Shown piece by piece: positions 17,523 to 26,143 of a stretch of DNA of 64,000 bases (the stretch's first letter is position 1; the number at the start of each line of letters is the position of its first letter). The stretch covers positions 1 through 64,000 of the forward strand of contig NZ_CABVPP010000020.1 in NCBI RefSeq assembly GCF_902499075.1, read 5' to 3'. The notes beneath the pieces were generated by a model. The model worked only from the letters and a program-made list of their open reading frames with translations. It did no database searches and was not told the origin of the DNA. Both the position numbers and the translations under genes were made by a program. This DNA is from Burkholderia pseudomultivorans. Its GTDB lineage: Bacteria; Pseudomonadota; Gammaproteobacteria; Burkholderiales; Burkholderiaceae.

Positions 17523-18182
17523 TCAGTCGCGATCCGGCGCGCCGAGCGGAAAGAACGAACGGAACGGCCGCGCCTCGTCGACGGCCCGCGCGAACGACGG
17601 CCGCGCAAGCAAACGCTTGCGATACGCAATCACGTTCGCGAACGACGGATCGATCCGGTGGGTCCAGTCCGCGTAGAACAGGAACGGCGCGGCGCCGCAG
17701 TCGGCGAGGCTGAAGCGGTCGCCGGCCGCCCATTCGCGATCGGCCATCTTCGCGTCGAGCCATGCGTACGATTTTTCCAGCATCGCGCGCGCGTCGGCAA
17801 CGCCCCGCGCATCGCGCTCGGCCTGCGGACGCAGCGCGTCGAATACGACCTTCTGCTGCGGCGTCGCCACGTAGTTGTCGAAGAAACGATCCATCATCCG
17901 CACCTCGATCGCGTCGTTCGGATCCTCGGGCAGCAAGCGCACCGGCCCCGGATATTTGAGCCCGAGATACTCGACGATGATGGTCGCCTCGATGATCGTG
18001 CGGCCTGCGTCCACCAGCACCGGAAAACGCTTCATCGGCCACAGCGCGGCCAGCTCCTGCATCGGTTTCGGGTCGTCGTGCGGCAGCAGACGGTAATCGA
18101 ACGGCGTACCGTTCTCGTACAGCGCGGTCAGCACCTTCTGGCAGTAGGACGAAAACGGATGGGCGTAAAGCGTCGGCATCAT
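17523..18182 (-). CDS. Glutathione S-transferase family protein
   Basis: 219 residues. MPTLYAHPFSSYCQKVLTAL gives the thioredoxin-like start, with Ser10/Ser11 and Cys13 near the glutathione site; ALWPMKRFPVLVD and IIEATIIVEYL complete it. The C-terminal domain has the capping box FSLADCGAAPFLFYADW. Two adjacent ATG codons are possible starts; the first has AGAGG 7 nt upstream. It lies downstream of the persulfide dioxygenase-rhodanese gene and on the same strand, with a 119-base gap. Confidence 0.88.
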   Translation of the reverse strand: MMPTLYAHPFSSYCQKVLTALYENGTPFDYRLLPHDDPKPMQELAALWPMKRFPVLVDAGRTIIEATIIVEYLGLKYPGPVRLLPEDPNDAIEVRMMDRFFDNYVATPQQKVVFDALRPQAERDARGVADARAMLEKSYAWLDAKMADREWAAGDRFSLADCGAAPFLFYADWTHRIDPSFANVIAYRKRLLARPSFARAVDEARPFRSFFPLGAPDRD

Positions 18183-18301
18183 TGCGCGGCCTCTGTGGAG
18201 TTCGGGCGCCGTGTCGTGGCACCGCATGGTCGGATACCGTGACGACGAACGACGGCCGGCCGATTCGACATGCGTGCGGATCTTTCCGCATCATGCAGGC
18301 G

Positions 18302-19372
18302 CTACGACCTGCCGTCCATCGCGACCCGCCCTTCCGCGCGCCAGCGCAGCATCCCGCCACCGAGGTTCGCGACCGCGTCGAAACCGGCCTTGCGCAGCAG
18401 CACGGTCGCCTGCGCGGAACGCCCGCCTGCCCGGCATACGGTCACGATCGGCCGGTCGCGGGCGAGCTCGCCGGCGCGCGCGGCCAGTTCGCCGAGCGGA
18501 ATCGACGTCGCGCCGGGCAGATGGCCGAGCGGGCCCTTGAACTCGTCGGGCTCGCGCACGTCGACGACCTGTACCGCCGGCAGATGATCCTCGAGCCACT
18601 GCGGATCGATTTCCCAAAAGCCGGCGAACGTATAGACGAGCGGCGCCCAGTCGGCCTCCGCGTGCGCGTCGGGTGCGCTCGCGGCGACCCCGCACCGCAG
18701 GTTCGCGGGCACCGCGACGTCGATCTGCCGCGGATGCGGGAGGCCGAGGTTGTGCATGTAGCCCGCGAAATCGTCTTCGCTGAGATCGCCGCCGAGGCGC
18801 GGATTGAAGCGCCGCTCCTCGCCGACGCTCGTCGCCGTCAGCCCGCGATAGTCGTGTGCGGGATACAGCAGGCACGCGGCCGGCAGCGTGAACAGCCGGC
18901 CGTGCACCGCGCGATATAACGCGCGCGGATCGCCCTGCTGGAAATCGGTGCGCCCCGTGCCGCGGATCAGCAGGCAGTCGCCGGTGAAGGCCATCGATTC
19001 GTCGTCGAGCACGAGGCTGATGCAGCCGTTCGTATGGCCGGGCGTCGCGCGCACGGTCAGGTAGCGCGCGCCGAATGCGCAGCGGTCGCCGTCGCGCAGA
19101 TAGCGATCCGCGCCCTGCGCGCCGCTCGCGGCCGAGATCGCGATCGCGCTGCCGGTGCGCTGCTTCAGCAGCCACGCGCCTGTCACGTGATCGGCGTGCA
19201 CGTGCGTGTCGACGGTCGCGACGAGCCGCAAGCCCAGTTCGTCGAGCAGCGCCGAGTCGCGACGCACCTGTTCGAAGACCGGGTCGATCAGCAGCGCCTC
19301 GCGCGATGCGTGGTCGGCGAGCAGGTACGTGTAGGTAGACGATTGCGGGTCGAAGAGTTGCCGGAAGATCAT
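18302..19372 (-). CDS. Persulfide dioxygenase-rhodanese fusion (MBL fold)
   Basis: 356 residues. Residues 1-235: ETHE1-type metallo-beta-lactamase fold with His57-x-His59-x-Asp61-His62 and a later His113 (TPGHTNGC). Residues about 260-356: rhodanese domain with the active-site loop CRAGGR. ETHE1 oxidises glutathione persulfide to sulfite; rhodanese moves sulfane sulfur between thiosulfate or sulfite and glutathione. This single-chain arrangement is known from Burkholderia (PRF enzymes). It likely keeps persulfide low. Divergent from the ArgP-like regulator, 181 bases apart. Confidence 0.9.
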   Translation of the reverse strand: MIFRQLFDPQSSTYTYLLADHASREALLIDPVFEQVRRDSALLDELGLRLVATVDTHVHADHVTGAWLLKQRTGSAIAISAASGAQGADRYLRDGDRCAFGARYLTVRATPGHTNGCISLVLDDESMAFTGDCLLIRGTGRTDFQQGDPRALYRAVHGRLFTLPAACLLYPAHDYRGLTATSVGEERRFNPRLGGDLSEDDFAGYMHNLGLPHPRQIDVAVPANLRCGVAASAPDAHAEADWAPLVYTFAGFWEIDPQWLEDHLPAVQVVDVREPDEFKGPLGHLPGATSIPLGELAARAGELARDRPIVTVCRAGGRSAQATVLLRKAGFDAVANLGGGMLRWRAEGRVAMDGRS

Positions 19373-19553
19373 CGTGAAGTCGCTCCGTCGCCGGTTCGTG
19401 TCGACTTATAGCGTAGGCCAAAATGCACGCTGCCGACGCGCGGTGTACGGTGGATTCCGGTGCGGCGGGACGATTCGCCGCGACCGGCCGACCGTGCGCG
19501 CTGCCTTACACTACGGCCTGTTCACGTCTTGCGTTCACAGGAATTCCGTCGCC

Positions 19554-20462
19554 ATGTCGATGACGATCGATCCAAAGCAGGCCGCCGCGCTGCTGGCCGT
19601 CGCCGACACCGGCAGCTTCGAGCAGGCGGCCGTGCGGCTGCACGTGACCGCATCCGCGGTCACGCAGCGCGTGCGCGCGCTGGAGGCGAGCCTCGGCACA
19701 CCGCTCGTGCTGCGCACGCGGCCGTGTCGGCCGACGGTGGCCGGGCAGCGCGTGCTGCAGCATCTGCGCCGCGTCGCGCTGCTGCAGGCCGACCTGCAAA
19801 GCATGCTCGCAACCGAGCGCGAATCGCCGATCTCCGTCACGATCGCGCTCAACTCCGACAGCCTCGGCACCTGGTTCCTGCCCGCGCTGACCTCGGTGCT
19901 GGCGGGCGAGCGCATCCTGTTCGAGTTGATCGTCGAGGATCAGGACCACACGTTCGCGCTGCTCGAGAGCGGGATGGCGATCGGCTGCGTGACGACCGAG
20001 CCGAAGCCGATGCGCGGCTGCGTCGCGACGCCGCTCGGCACGACGCGCTACCGGCTGCTCGCGGCCGCCGCGTTCGCGGTGCGCTGGTTTCCGCGCGGGC
20101 TGAACCGCGCGAGCGCGCGGCGCGCGCCGGTGGTCGCGTATTCGCGGCGCGACACGCTGCAGTCGTCGTTCCTGGAAGAAAAATTCGGGCTGCCGGACGG
20201 CGCGTATCCGTGCCACTACGTGCCGGGCACACATGCGCACTTCGCGGCGGTGCGGCACGGACTCGGCTACGCGATGGTGCCGGAGCCGCTGATCGGCGGC
20301 GCGCCGCTCGACGCGCAGGGGCTCGTCGATCTCGCTCCCGCGCACCCGACCGACGTCGCGCTGTACTGGCACGCGTGGACCGTGCAGTCGCCGACGATGG
20401 CGTCTCTGTCCACGCGCGTCGTCGAGGCCGCGCGCCGGCTGCTCGAGCCGCTGCCGAAATGA
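19554..20462 (+). CDS. LysR family regulator, ArgP-like
   Basis: 302 residues. N-terminal LysR helix-turn-helix: AALLAVADTGSFEQAAVRLHVTASAVTQRVRALEASLGTPLV. The ligand domain (about 95-300) contains SLGTWFLPAL and THAHFAAVRHGLGYAMVPE, typical of the ArgP/IciA group that senses lysine or arginine and controls the exporter ArgO. No argO gene is next to it; neighbours are the persulfide dioxygenase-rhodanese (divergent) and threonine aldolase (convergent), so the target is not evident. Confidence 0.88.
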   Translation: MSMTIDPKQAAALLAVADTGSFEQAAVRLHVTASAVTQRVRALEASLGTPLVLRTRPCRPTVAGQRVLQHLRRVALLQADLQSMLATERESPISVTIALNSDSLGTWFLPALTSVLAGERILFELIVEDQDHTFALLESGMAIGCVTTEPKPMRGCVATPLGTTRYRLLAAAAFAVRWFPRGLNRASARRAPVVAYSRRDTLQSSFLEEKFGLPDGAYPCHYVPGTHAHFAAVRHGLGYAMVPEPLIGGAPLDAQGLVDLAPAHPTDVALYWHAWTVQSPTMASLSTRVVEAARRLLEPLPK

Positions 20463-20553
20463 ATCGAGCGGATGATCGGTGCCGCGACGCGGCGGCAGCG
20501 CCATCCCGCGTGCCGCGCGGACAGCGGTTGCCGCCGCCCGGCACGCGAGGACT

Positions 20554-21567
20554 TCAGCCGCGCCGCTGCGCGAAATACGCGCCGACCGCCTCGACGAATG
20601 TGTCGATGTCCGCGCGCGACACGTCGCAGTGCGTGACGAAGCGCGACGCGTAGAGCATCTGCGTGAGCATCCCGCGTGCCTTGAGCCACGCTTCGAGCGG
20701 CGCGCAATCGGCTTCGGGGAATTGCGCGAACACCATGTTCGTCGCCTGCGACAGCACTTTCACGGGCTCGATGCGCGCAAGGCCCGTCGCGAGATGCGCG
20801 GCGTTCGCATGGTCGTCGGCGAGCCGCTCGACGTTGTGGTCGAGCGCATACAGGCACGCCGCCGCGAGAATGCCCGACTGGCGCATCCCGCCGCCGAGCA
20901 CCTTGCGCCAGCGCTGCGCGCGCTCGATCAGCGGGCGGCTGCCGACCAGCACCGAACCGACCGGCGCGCCGAGCCCCTTCGAGAAGCAGATCGACACGGT
21001 GTCGAACGGCGCGCACAGCTCGGCGATCGAGCGGCCCGACGCGACCGCCGCGTTGCACACGCGCGCGCCGTCGAGATGCGCGGCCAGCCCGCGGCTGCGC
21101 GCGAACGCGACGGCTTCGTGCACATAGCCTTCCGGCAGCACCTGGCCGCCGATCGTGTTCTCGAGCGCGAGCAGACGCGTGCGCGCGAAATGGTTGTCGA
21201 TCGGCTTGATCGCGGCGGCGATCTTCGCGATCGGCAGCGTGCCGTCCGGCGCGTTCTCGATCGGTTGCGGCTGGATGCTGCCGAGCACGGCCGCGCCGCC
21301 GCCTTCGTACTTGTAGGTGTGGGCAAGCTGGCCGACGATGTATTCGTCGCCGCGCTCGCAGTGCGCCATCAGCGCGGCCAGATTGCTCTGCGTGCCGCTC
21401 GGGAAGAACAGGCCGGCTTCCTTGCCCGCGCGCTCGGCCGTGGCGGCCTGCAGGCGCAGCACGGTCGGGTCGTCGCCCCATACGTCGTCGCCGACTTCGG
21501 CGGCTGTCATCGCGGCCAGCATCGCCTGGCTCGGACGCGTCACGGTATCGCTGCGTAAATCGATCAT
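20554..21567 (-). CDS. ltaE: Low-specificity L-threonine aldolase
   Basis: 337 residues. PLP enzyme of fold type I: DLRSDTVTRP at the N-terminus, AHTYKYEGG, ARVCNAA, and the PLP lysine in FSKGLGAPVGS at Lys197, the same position as in E. coli LtaE. Splits L-threonine or L-allo-threonine to glycine and acetaldehyde and can work in reverse. Stands alone and convergent with the ArgP-like gene. Confidence 0.95.
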   Translation of the reverse strand: MIDLRSDTVTRPSQAMLAAMTAAEVGDDVWGDDPTVLRLQAATAERAGKEAGLFFPSGTQSNLAALMAHCERGDEYIVGQLAHTYKYEGGGAAVLGSIQPQPIENAPDGTLPIAKIAAAIKPIDNHFARTRLLALENTIGGQVLPEGYVHEAVAFARSRGLAAHLDGARVCNAAVASGRSIAELCAPFDTVSICFSKGLGAPVGSVLVGSRPLIERAQRWRKVLGGGMRQSGILAAACLYALDHNVERLADDHANAAHLATGLARIEPVKVLSQATNMVFAQFPEADCAPLEAWLKARGMLTQMLYASRFVTHCDVSRADIDTFVEAVGAYFAQRRG

Positions 21568-21722
21568 TGCTTTGCCCTGAGTGAACGCAGGCCGGAACCG
21601 AGGCGCCCGGCCCTGCCGAAACGAGACTCAGAGTGTACGCAATTCGCCGTATGCCTGCCGACGGCGCGGGGCGCGCGCGGCGTGCCCGTACACCGCGTCG
21701 CTTCGCGCCGTGCCGCCTGCCG

Positions 21723-22271
21723 TCAGTAGCGCGGCGGCGGCGGTTGAACGCCGGCCGGCGGCATCGGCGGCGGCGTACGCGGCGCGCCGCCGTATCCGTC
21801 GCCGCCATACCCGCCACCGCCGCCGCTCATCCCGCCCGGCACCGGCACACGATTGCCGGACGCATACATGCATTGCAGATAGCCGTAGTCGTAGCGGCGC
21901 TGCATGTCGTACGCCGAGCCCTGCGCCGCGCCGGCGCCGACCACGCTGCCCGCGAGCAGGCCCGCTCCCGCACCGACGGCCGCACCGGTGCCGCCGTTGA
22001 TCGCGGCGCCCGCCGCCGCGCCCAGCGCGGTGCCGACAGCCGCGCTGCCGACCGCGCTCGCGGTCGACGCCTGCCCGGCACTCACGCCGCCGGACTGCTG
22101 GAACGCAAACTGGCGGCAGTTCGCGTCGTCTGCGCGGAACTGGTCGAACGACTTGCCGGTGCCCGGCAGCGCCATCACGCTCGGCCCGGTCGGCATGTAC
22201 ACGCACGCGCCGAGCAGCGCGGCCAGCGCCAGCGCGGCCGGCAGGCGCAGATGTCGAATCGCTGGTTTCAT
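21723..22271 (-). CDS. Glycine-zipper lipoprotein
   Basis: 182 residues. Signal ALALAALLGAC with lipobox LGAC, Cys23. A short Cys/Gln segment (ANCRQFAFQQ) precedes an AAAGAAINGGTGAAVGAGAGLLAGSVVGAG glycine zipper (read in two parts), then a Gly-rich and finally a Pro-rich tail (PPPMPPAGVQPPPPRY). The layout matches DUF6515/YmgG-type glycine-zipper envelope lipoproteins of unknown function. Adjacent to another small exported protein in the same direction (13 bases apart), so probably an operon. Confidence 0.82.
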   Translation of the reverse strand: MKPAIRHLRLPAALALAALLGACVYMPTGPSVMALPGTGKSFDQFRADDANCRQFAFQQSGGVSAGQASTASAVGSAAVGTALGAAAGAAINGGTGAAVGAGAGLLAGSVVGAGAAQGSAYDMQRRYDYGYLQCMYASGNRVPVPGGMSGGGGGYGGDGYGGAPRTPPPMPPAGVQPPPPRY

Positions 22272-22284
22272 CGTCGCGCCTCCG

Positions 22285-22611
22285 TCATTGCGGTCGCGCC
22301 GGCACCGATCGCCAGCCCGACTTGCATTCCTTCACATACGGGTAGTAATGCCGCGACGCGTCGCAGTAGTACCAGACGTTCGCGTCGCCGCTGTCCTGCG
22401 GCTGCCCCTTCTCGACGTATTCGGGCGGCGGGCCCGGATCGACGGGCACCGCGACGACGGGCGGCGGGTAGTAGTACGGCGCAGGAACCACGGGGTAGTA
22501 GTACGGGTAGCCGGGGCCGACATAGACCCCGACCCGGGCGGCATGCGCGATGCCGCCCGTCGCGATCGCCACCGTCGCGACCGCGCCCAGCGCGAGCTTC
22601 AATCCATTCAC
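22285..22611 (-). CDS. Small exported Tyr/Pro-rich protein
   Basis: 108 residues from a GTG start (VNGLKLALGAVATVAIATGG), with GGAG 8 nt upstream. Signal peptide ends in AHA-A near residue 24. Then YVGPGYPYYYPVVPAPYYYPPP, followed by a C-terminal domain with WYYCDASRHYYPYVKECKSGW, where two Cys could form a disulfide. This C-terminal motif is common in small Burkholderia/Ralstonia proteins without assigned function. Upstream neighbour of the glycine-zipper gene. Confidence 0.8.
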   Translation of the reverse strand: MNGLKLALGAVATVAIATGGIAHAARVGVYVGPGYPYYYPVVPAPYYYPPPVVAVPVDPGPPPEYVEKGQPQDSGDANVWYYCDASRHYYPYVKECKSGWRSVPARPQ

Positions 22612-23098
22612 GTCACGTTCTCCGGCAGGCCGGTTCGTCGATTCGAACCCGGCATATCGAACGCTACGCCGCGCGCGATCCGGCATCCATTACGGGCACC
22701 CGCGCCAATGTTGCATGCCGTTACCGTTGTGACAGACCCCATCGGCGGCGGCCCGCTGGCGCGGCCGCGCATATTACGCGCTAACAGGCCGAAACCGGCC
22801 GCTCGCGCACGGCGCCGCGCGCGCGGTTCGCCGCGCCCGATAGCGTTCGATGACGCGACGCGCCATATTGACGCACGTGCGGCAGACCGCCACGCCGGGC
22901 GGCCGCACGCCGCGAACACCGTTCTTGATACGAATCAACGATTTACCCCGGAATCGTGCGCGACGGGCTGGACATCTGCGACGAGTTGGCACATTTCGCG
23001 GCGCAACATCGCGTCCCATACTCCAGCCAACCCCGCCGCCCGCCGGCCGGGGTCCGCCGGCATCCGCCGGCGGGCATCGACAGCTTCGGTCAACTGGT
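22612..23098. other. Divergent regulatory region before cydAB
   Basis: 487 bases between the small exported protein (minus) and cydA (plus). No gene is visible. It contains a perfect FNR/Anr-type box (22925-22938) and probably the cydA promoter. Confidence 0.5.
22925..22938. promoter_or_regulatory. FNR/Anr-type box
   Basis: TTGAT-ACGA-ATCAA matches the consensus TTGAT-N4-ATCAA exactly. It is 161 bases before the cydA start. In related bacteria Anr or FNR adjusts CIO oxidase to oxygen, so this site suggests oxygen control; direction of control cannot be read. Confidence 0.75.
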
Positions 23099-24511
23099 AT
23101 GGACACCGCTTTCTCGGCCCTCGATCTGGCCCGCCTGCAATTCGCGTTCACCGTCTCCTTTCACATCGTCTTCCCGGCCATGAGCATCGGCCTCGCGAGC
23201 TTCATCGCGGTGCTCGAATACCGCTGGCTCAAGACCGGCAAGCCGTACTACAAGACGCTGTGCCTGTTCTGGTCGAAGATCTTCGCCGTCGCGTTCGGGA
23301 TGGGCGTCGTCTCCGGCGTCGTGATGAGCTATCAGTTCGGCACCAACTGGTCGGGCTTCTCCAGCTTCGCCGGCTCGGTCACGGGCCCGCTGCTGATGTA
23401 CGAAGTGATGACCGCGTTCTTCCTCGAAGCAGGCTTCCTCGGGATCATGCTGTTCGGCTGGAACCGCGTGAGCCCGCGCGCGCACTTCGGCGCGACGCTG
23501 ATGGTCGCGATCGGCACGCTGATCTCGACCTTCTGGATCCTCGCATCGAACAGCTGGATGCAGACCCCGCAGGGCTTCGAGATCGTCGACGGCCGCGTCG
23601 TGCCGACCGACTGGTTCGCGATCGTCTTCAACCCGTCGTTCCCGTACCGCCTGCTGCACATGGCGATCGCCGCGTTCATCGTCGCCGCGCTGGTCGTGGC
23701 CGCGACCGGCGCATACCACCTGCTGAAGGGCCGCCGCGACAAGAGCGTGAAGAAGATGTTCTCGATGGCGCTGTGGCTGCTGCTGGTGCTCGCGCCGGTG
23801 CAGGCGGTGATCGGCGACCAGCACGGCCTGAACACGCTGAAGTACCAGCCCGCGAAGATCGCCGCGATCGAGGGGCTGTGGGAAACCGAAAAGGGCGGCA
23901 CCGCGCTGAACCTGTTCGGCATTCCCGACATGAAGGCCGAGACCACGCACTATGCGCTGAAGGTCCCGCATCTCGGCAGCCTGATCCTCACGCACAGCTG
24001 GGACGGCGAGATCCGCGGGCTGAAGGAATTCCCGCCGGAAGACCGGCCGAACTCGACGCTCGTGTTCTGGAGCTTCCGGATCATGGTCGGCCTCGGCTTC
24101 GCGATGATCGGCCTCGCCGTGCTCGCGTGGTTCCTGCGCCGCCGCGGCCGCCTGTATGAATCGAAGCTGCTGCAGCGCTTCGCGCTGGCGATGGGCCCGG
24201 CCGGCTTCGTGTCGCTGCTCGCCGGCTGGGTGACGACCGAAGCGGGCCGCCAGCCGTGGGTCGTCTATGGCGTGATGCGCACCGCGCACGCGGTGTCGCC
24301 GCTGTCGGTGCAGCAGGTCAGCGTGTCGATGATGACGTTCGTGATCGTGTACTTCCTCGTGTTCGGCACCGGCGTGTACTACATGCTGAAGCTGATGAAG
24401 GCCGGCCCCGCGCTGCCCGATGCGAAGCACGACGACACGCCCGACACGCGCCGCGACCATACCGCGCGCCGCCCGATGTCGGCCGTCGACGAACCGCTCG
24501 AGACCGTCTGA
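23099..24511 (+). CDS. cydA: Cytochrome bd-type quinol oxidase subunit I (CIO type)
   Basis: 470 residues, nine or so transmembrane helices. LARLQFAFTVSFHIVFPAMSI contains His near residue 21-22, an axial heme ligand; GRQPW (near residue 384) is the quinol-binding marker. The Q loop is short, as in the cyanide-insensitive oxidases of Pseudomonas and Burkholderia (CioA). Transfers electrons from quinol to oxygen. The C-terminal tail is hydrophilic and poorly conserved. The FNR/Anr box upstream suggests oxygen-responsive expression. Confidence 0.95.
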   Translation: MDTAFSALDLARLQFAFTVSFHIVFPAMSIGLASFIAVLEYRWLKTGKPYYKTLCLFWSKIFAVAFGMGVVSGVVMSYQFGTNWSGFSSFAGSVTGPLLMYEVMTAFFLEAGFLGIMLFGWNRVSPRAHFGATLMVAIGTLISTFWILASNSWMQTPQGFEIVDGRVVPTDWFAIVFNPSFPYRLLHMAIAAFIVAALVVAATGAYHLLKGRRDKSVKKMFSMALWLLLVLAPVQAVIGDQHGLNTLKYQPAKIAAIEGLWETEKGGTALNLFGIPDMKAETTHYALKVPHLGSLILTHSWDGEIRGLKEFPPEDRPNSTLVFWSFRIMVGLGFAMIGLAVLAWFLRRRGRLYESKLLQRFALAMGPAGFVSLLAGWVTTEAGRQPWVVYGVMRTAHAVSPLSVQQVSVSMMTFVIVYFLVFGTGVYYMLKLMKAGPALPDAKHDDTPDTRRDHTARRPMSAVDEPLETV

Positions 24512-24543
24512 GCCGCCCACCCCATCCGCACACGAGAAAACCT

Positions 24544-25551
24544 ATGGACGTCACCGTAATCTGGGCCGCGATCATCGCATTGGGGCTCTTCATGTACGTC
24601 GTGCTCGACGGCTTCGACCTCGGCATCGGCATCGTCTTCCCGTTCTTCCCGGACGAGAACGAACGCGACCTGATGATGAACACCGTCGCGCCCGTGTGGG
24701 ACGGCAACGAGACCTGGCTCGTGCTCGGCGGCGCGGGCCTGTTCGCGGTGTTCCCGGTCGTCTACTCGACCGTGCTGTCCGCGCTGTACCTGCCGCTGAT
24801 CTTCATGCTGGTCTGCCTGATCTTCCGCGGCGTATCGTTCGAGATCCGCGCGAAGGCGCGGCGCACCAAGCATCTGTGGGATCTCGCGTTCATCGGCGGC
24901 TCGGCCGGCGCGACGTTCTTCCAGGGGATCGCGCTCGGCGCGTTCCTGCAGGGCATCGACGTGAAGAACGGCGTGTTCGCGGGCGACGCGTTCGACTGGC
25001 TCACGCCGTTCAGCCTGCTGACCGGCCTCGGCCTGATCGCGACCTATGCGCTGCTCGGCTGCTGCTGGCTGGTCGCGAAGACCGAAGGCGACCTGCAGCG
25101 CCGGCTGCATCGCGTGGTGTGGCCGCTGACGGTCGTGCTGCTCGGCTTCATCGCGATCGTCAGCCTGTGGACGCCGCTGCAGGATCCGGCCATTGCGCAG
25201 CGCTGGTTCGATACGGGGCTGTTCTGGCGTCTGCTGCCGGTGCCGTTCCTCGTGGCCGGATGCGCGGTGTGGATGCGGCGCGCGGTGCGCGACCGGCACG
25301 ACATGACGCCGTTCGTGCTCGCGCTGGCGCTGGTGCTGCTCGGCTACGTCGGCCTGCTCGTGTCGCTGTTCCCGTACGCGATTCCGCAGACGCTGACGAT
25401 CTGGGAAGCCGCCGCACCGCATTCGAGCCAGACCTTCACGCTGGTCGGCGCAGCGGTTATCCTCCCGATCATCATCGCCTACACGACGATGGGTTATTGG
25501 GTATTCCGAGGCAAGGTGCGCCATGAAGACCAGCATTACTACCACCACTGA
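24544..25551 (+). CDS. cydB: Cytochrome bd-type quinol oxidase subunit II (CIO type)
   Basis: 335 residues from MDVTVIWAAIIALGLFMYVV. Eight or so transmembrane segments with the typical LDGFDLGIG and WDGNETWLVLGG signatures. It forms the heterodimer with CydA and is 32 bases behind it. Its last 29 bases overlap the small DUF2474 gene, so the three are one transcript with probable coupled translation. Confidence 0.95.
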   Translation: MDVTVIWAAIIALGLFMYVVLDGFDLGIGIVFPFFPDENERDLMMNTVAPVWDGNETWLVLGGAGLFAVFPVVYSTVLSALYLPLIFMLVCLIFRGVSFEIRAKARRTKHLWDLAFIGGSAGATFFQGIALGAFLQGIDVKNGVFAGDAFDWLTPFSLLTGLGLIATYALLGCCWLVAKTEGDLQRRLHRVVWPLTVVLLGFIAIVSLWTPLQDPAIAQRWFDTGLFWRLLPVPFLVAGCAVWMRRAVRDRHDMTPFVLALALVLLGYVGLLVSLFPYAIPQTLTIWEAAAPHSSQTFTLVGAAVILPIIIAYTTMGYWVFRGKVRHEDQHYYHH

Positions 25552-25693
25552 ACGGCAACCCGATACGCGCCGGCCGCGCATGCGCGGCTGGATGTGGTTC
25601 GTCGTGCTGTGGGCAGGCGGCGTAATCGGCGCCGTCACGCTCGGCTACGCGTTCAAGATCTTCATGAACCTGACGCTGTTTGCCGTGAAATGA
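25523..25693 (+). CDS. DUF2474 small membrane protein, probable third oxidase subunit
   Basis: 56 residues beginning at the ATG at 25523, inside the end of cydB. A basic N-terminus (RRPRMRGW) is followed by one transmembrane helix (WMWFVVLWAGGVIGAVTLGY) and a short tail. Proteins of this size and shape (CydX or DUF2474) follow CIO-type cydB genes and stabilise the oxidase. AAGGTGCGCC precedes the start. The function is inferred from position and size. Confidence 0.85.
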   Translation: MKTSITTTTERQPDTRRPRMRGWMWFVVLWAGGVIGAVTLGYAFKIFMNLTLFAVK

Positions 25694-25712
25694 TTGCGGT
25701 GAAGTAAGCTGG

Positions 25713-25736
25713 GCGCCCGGCGCGAAGTCCGGGCGC
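25713..25736. terminator. Hairpin between cyd operon and Pmp3-type gene
   Basis: GCGCCCGG / CCGGGCGC, perfect 8-bp stem, 20 bases past the DUF2474 stop. Lies between two convergent genes and could end both transcripts. No T-run. Confidence 0.45.
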
Positions 25737-25766
25737 AGGATGCCGGTCACGCCCGGCTGCGGCGCA

Positions 25767-25961
25767 TCATCCGCGCCCGCGCAGGGCCGCTTCGATCTTG
25801 CGGTCGGTCTTGTACTGGCTCAGTGCATACACCGACCAGATCGCGGCCGGCAGCCAGCCGATGATCGTGAGTTGCAGGATCAGGCAGATGATCCCGGCGA
25901 TCGGGCGGCCGATCGTGAAGAACTGGAACCACGGCAGCAGCAGGGCAAGCAGAAGGCGCAT
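25767..25961 (-). CDS. YqaE/Pmp3 family membrane protein
   Basis: 64 residues, two transmembrane helices: LLLALLLPWFQFFTIGRPIA and ICLILQLTIIGWLPAAIWSV, then a basic-acidic tail. This is the size and shape of Pmp3/YqaE proteolipids, which respond to salt or membrane stress in other organisms. The first helix has Trp/Gln where plant homologues have conserved Pro, so the match is at family level. GAGAGG lies 7 nt upstream. Convergent to the cyd operon. Confidence 0.8.
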   Translation of the reverse strand: MRLLLALLLPWFQFFTIGRPIAGIICLILQLTIIGWLPAAIWSVYALSQYKTDRKIEAALRGRG

Positions 25962-26143
25962 GAACCGACCTCTCGGTATGTCGTTGAACGGGTGACGCGT
26001 CGCGAATATGCCGGCGCATGCGGCGGATTTCAAGCCGCATGCATCGGCCGCATCCGGGGCCGCCCGCATCGCCCGCGTCATGCCGCGGGCGCCTTCCCGT
26101 CAGGCGCGGCGATCCGCGCCCGACGCCTCCCTGGATACCCGCC

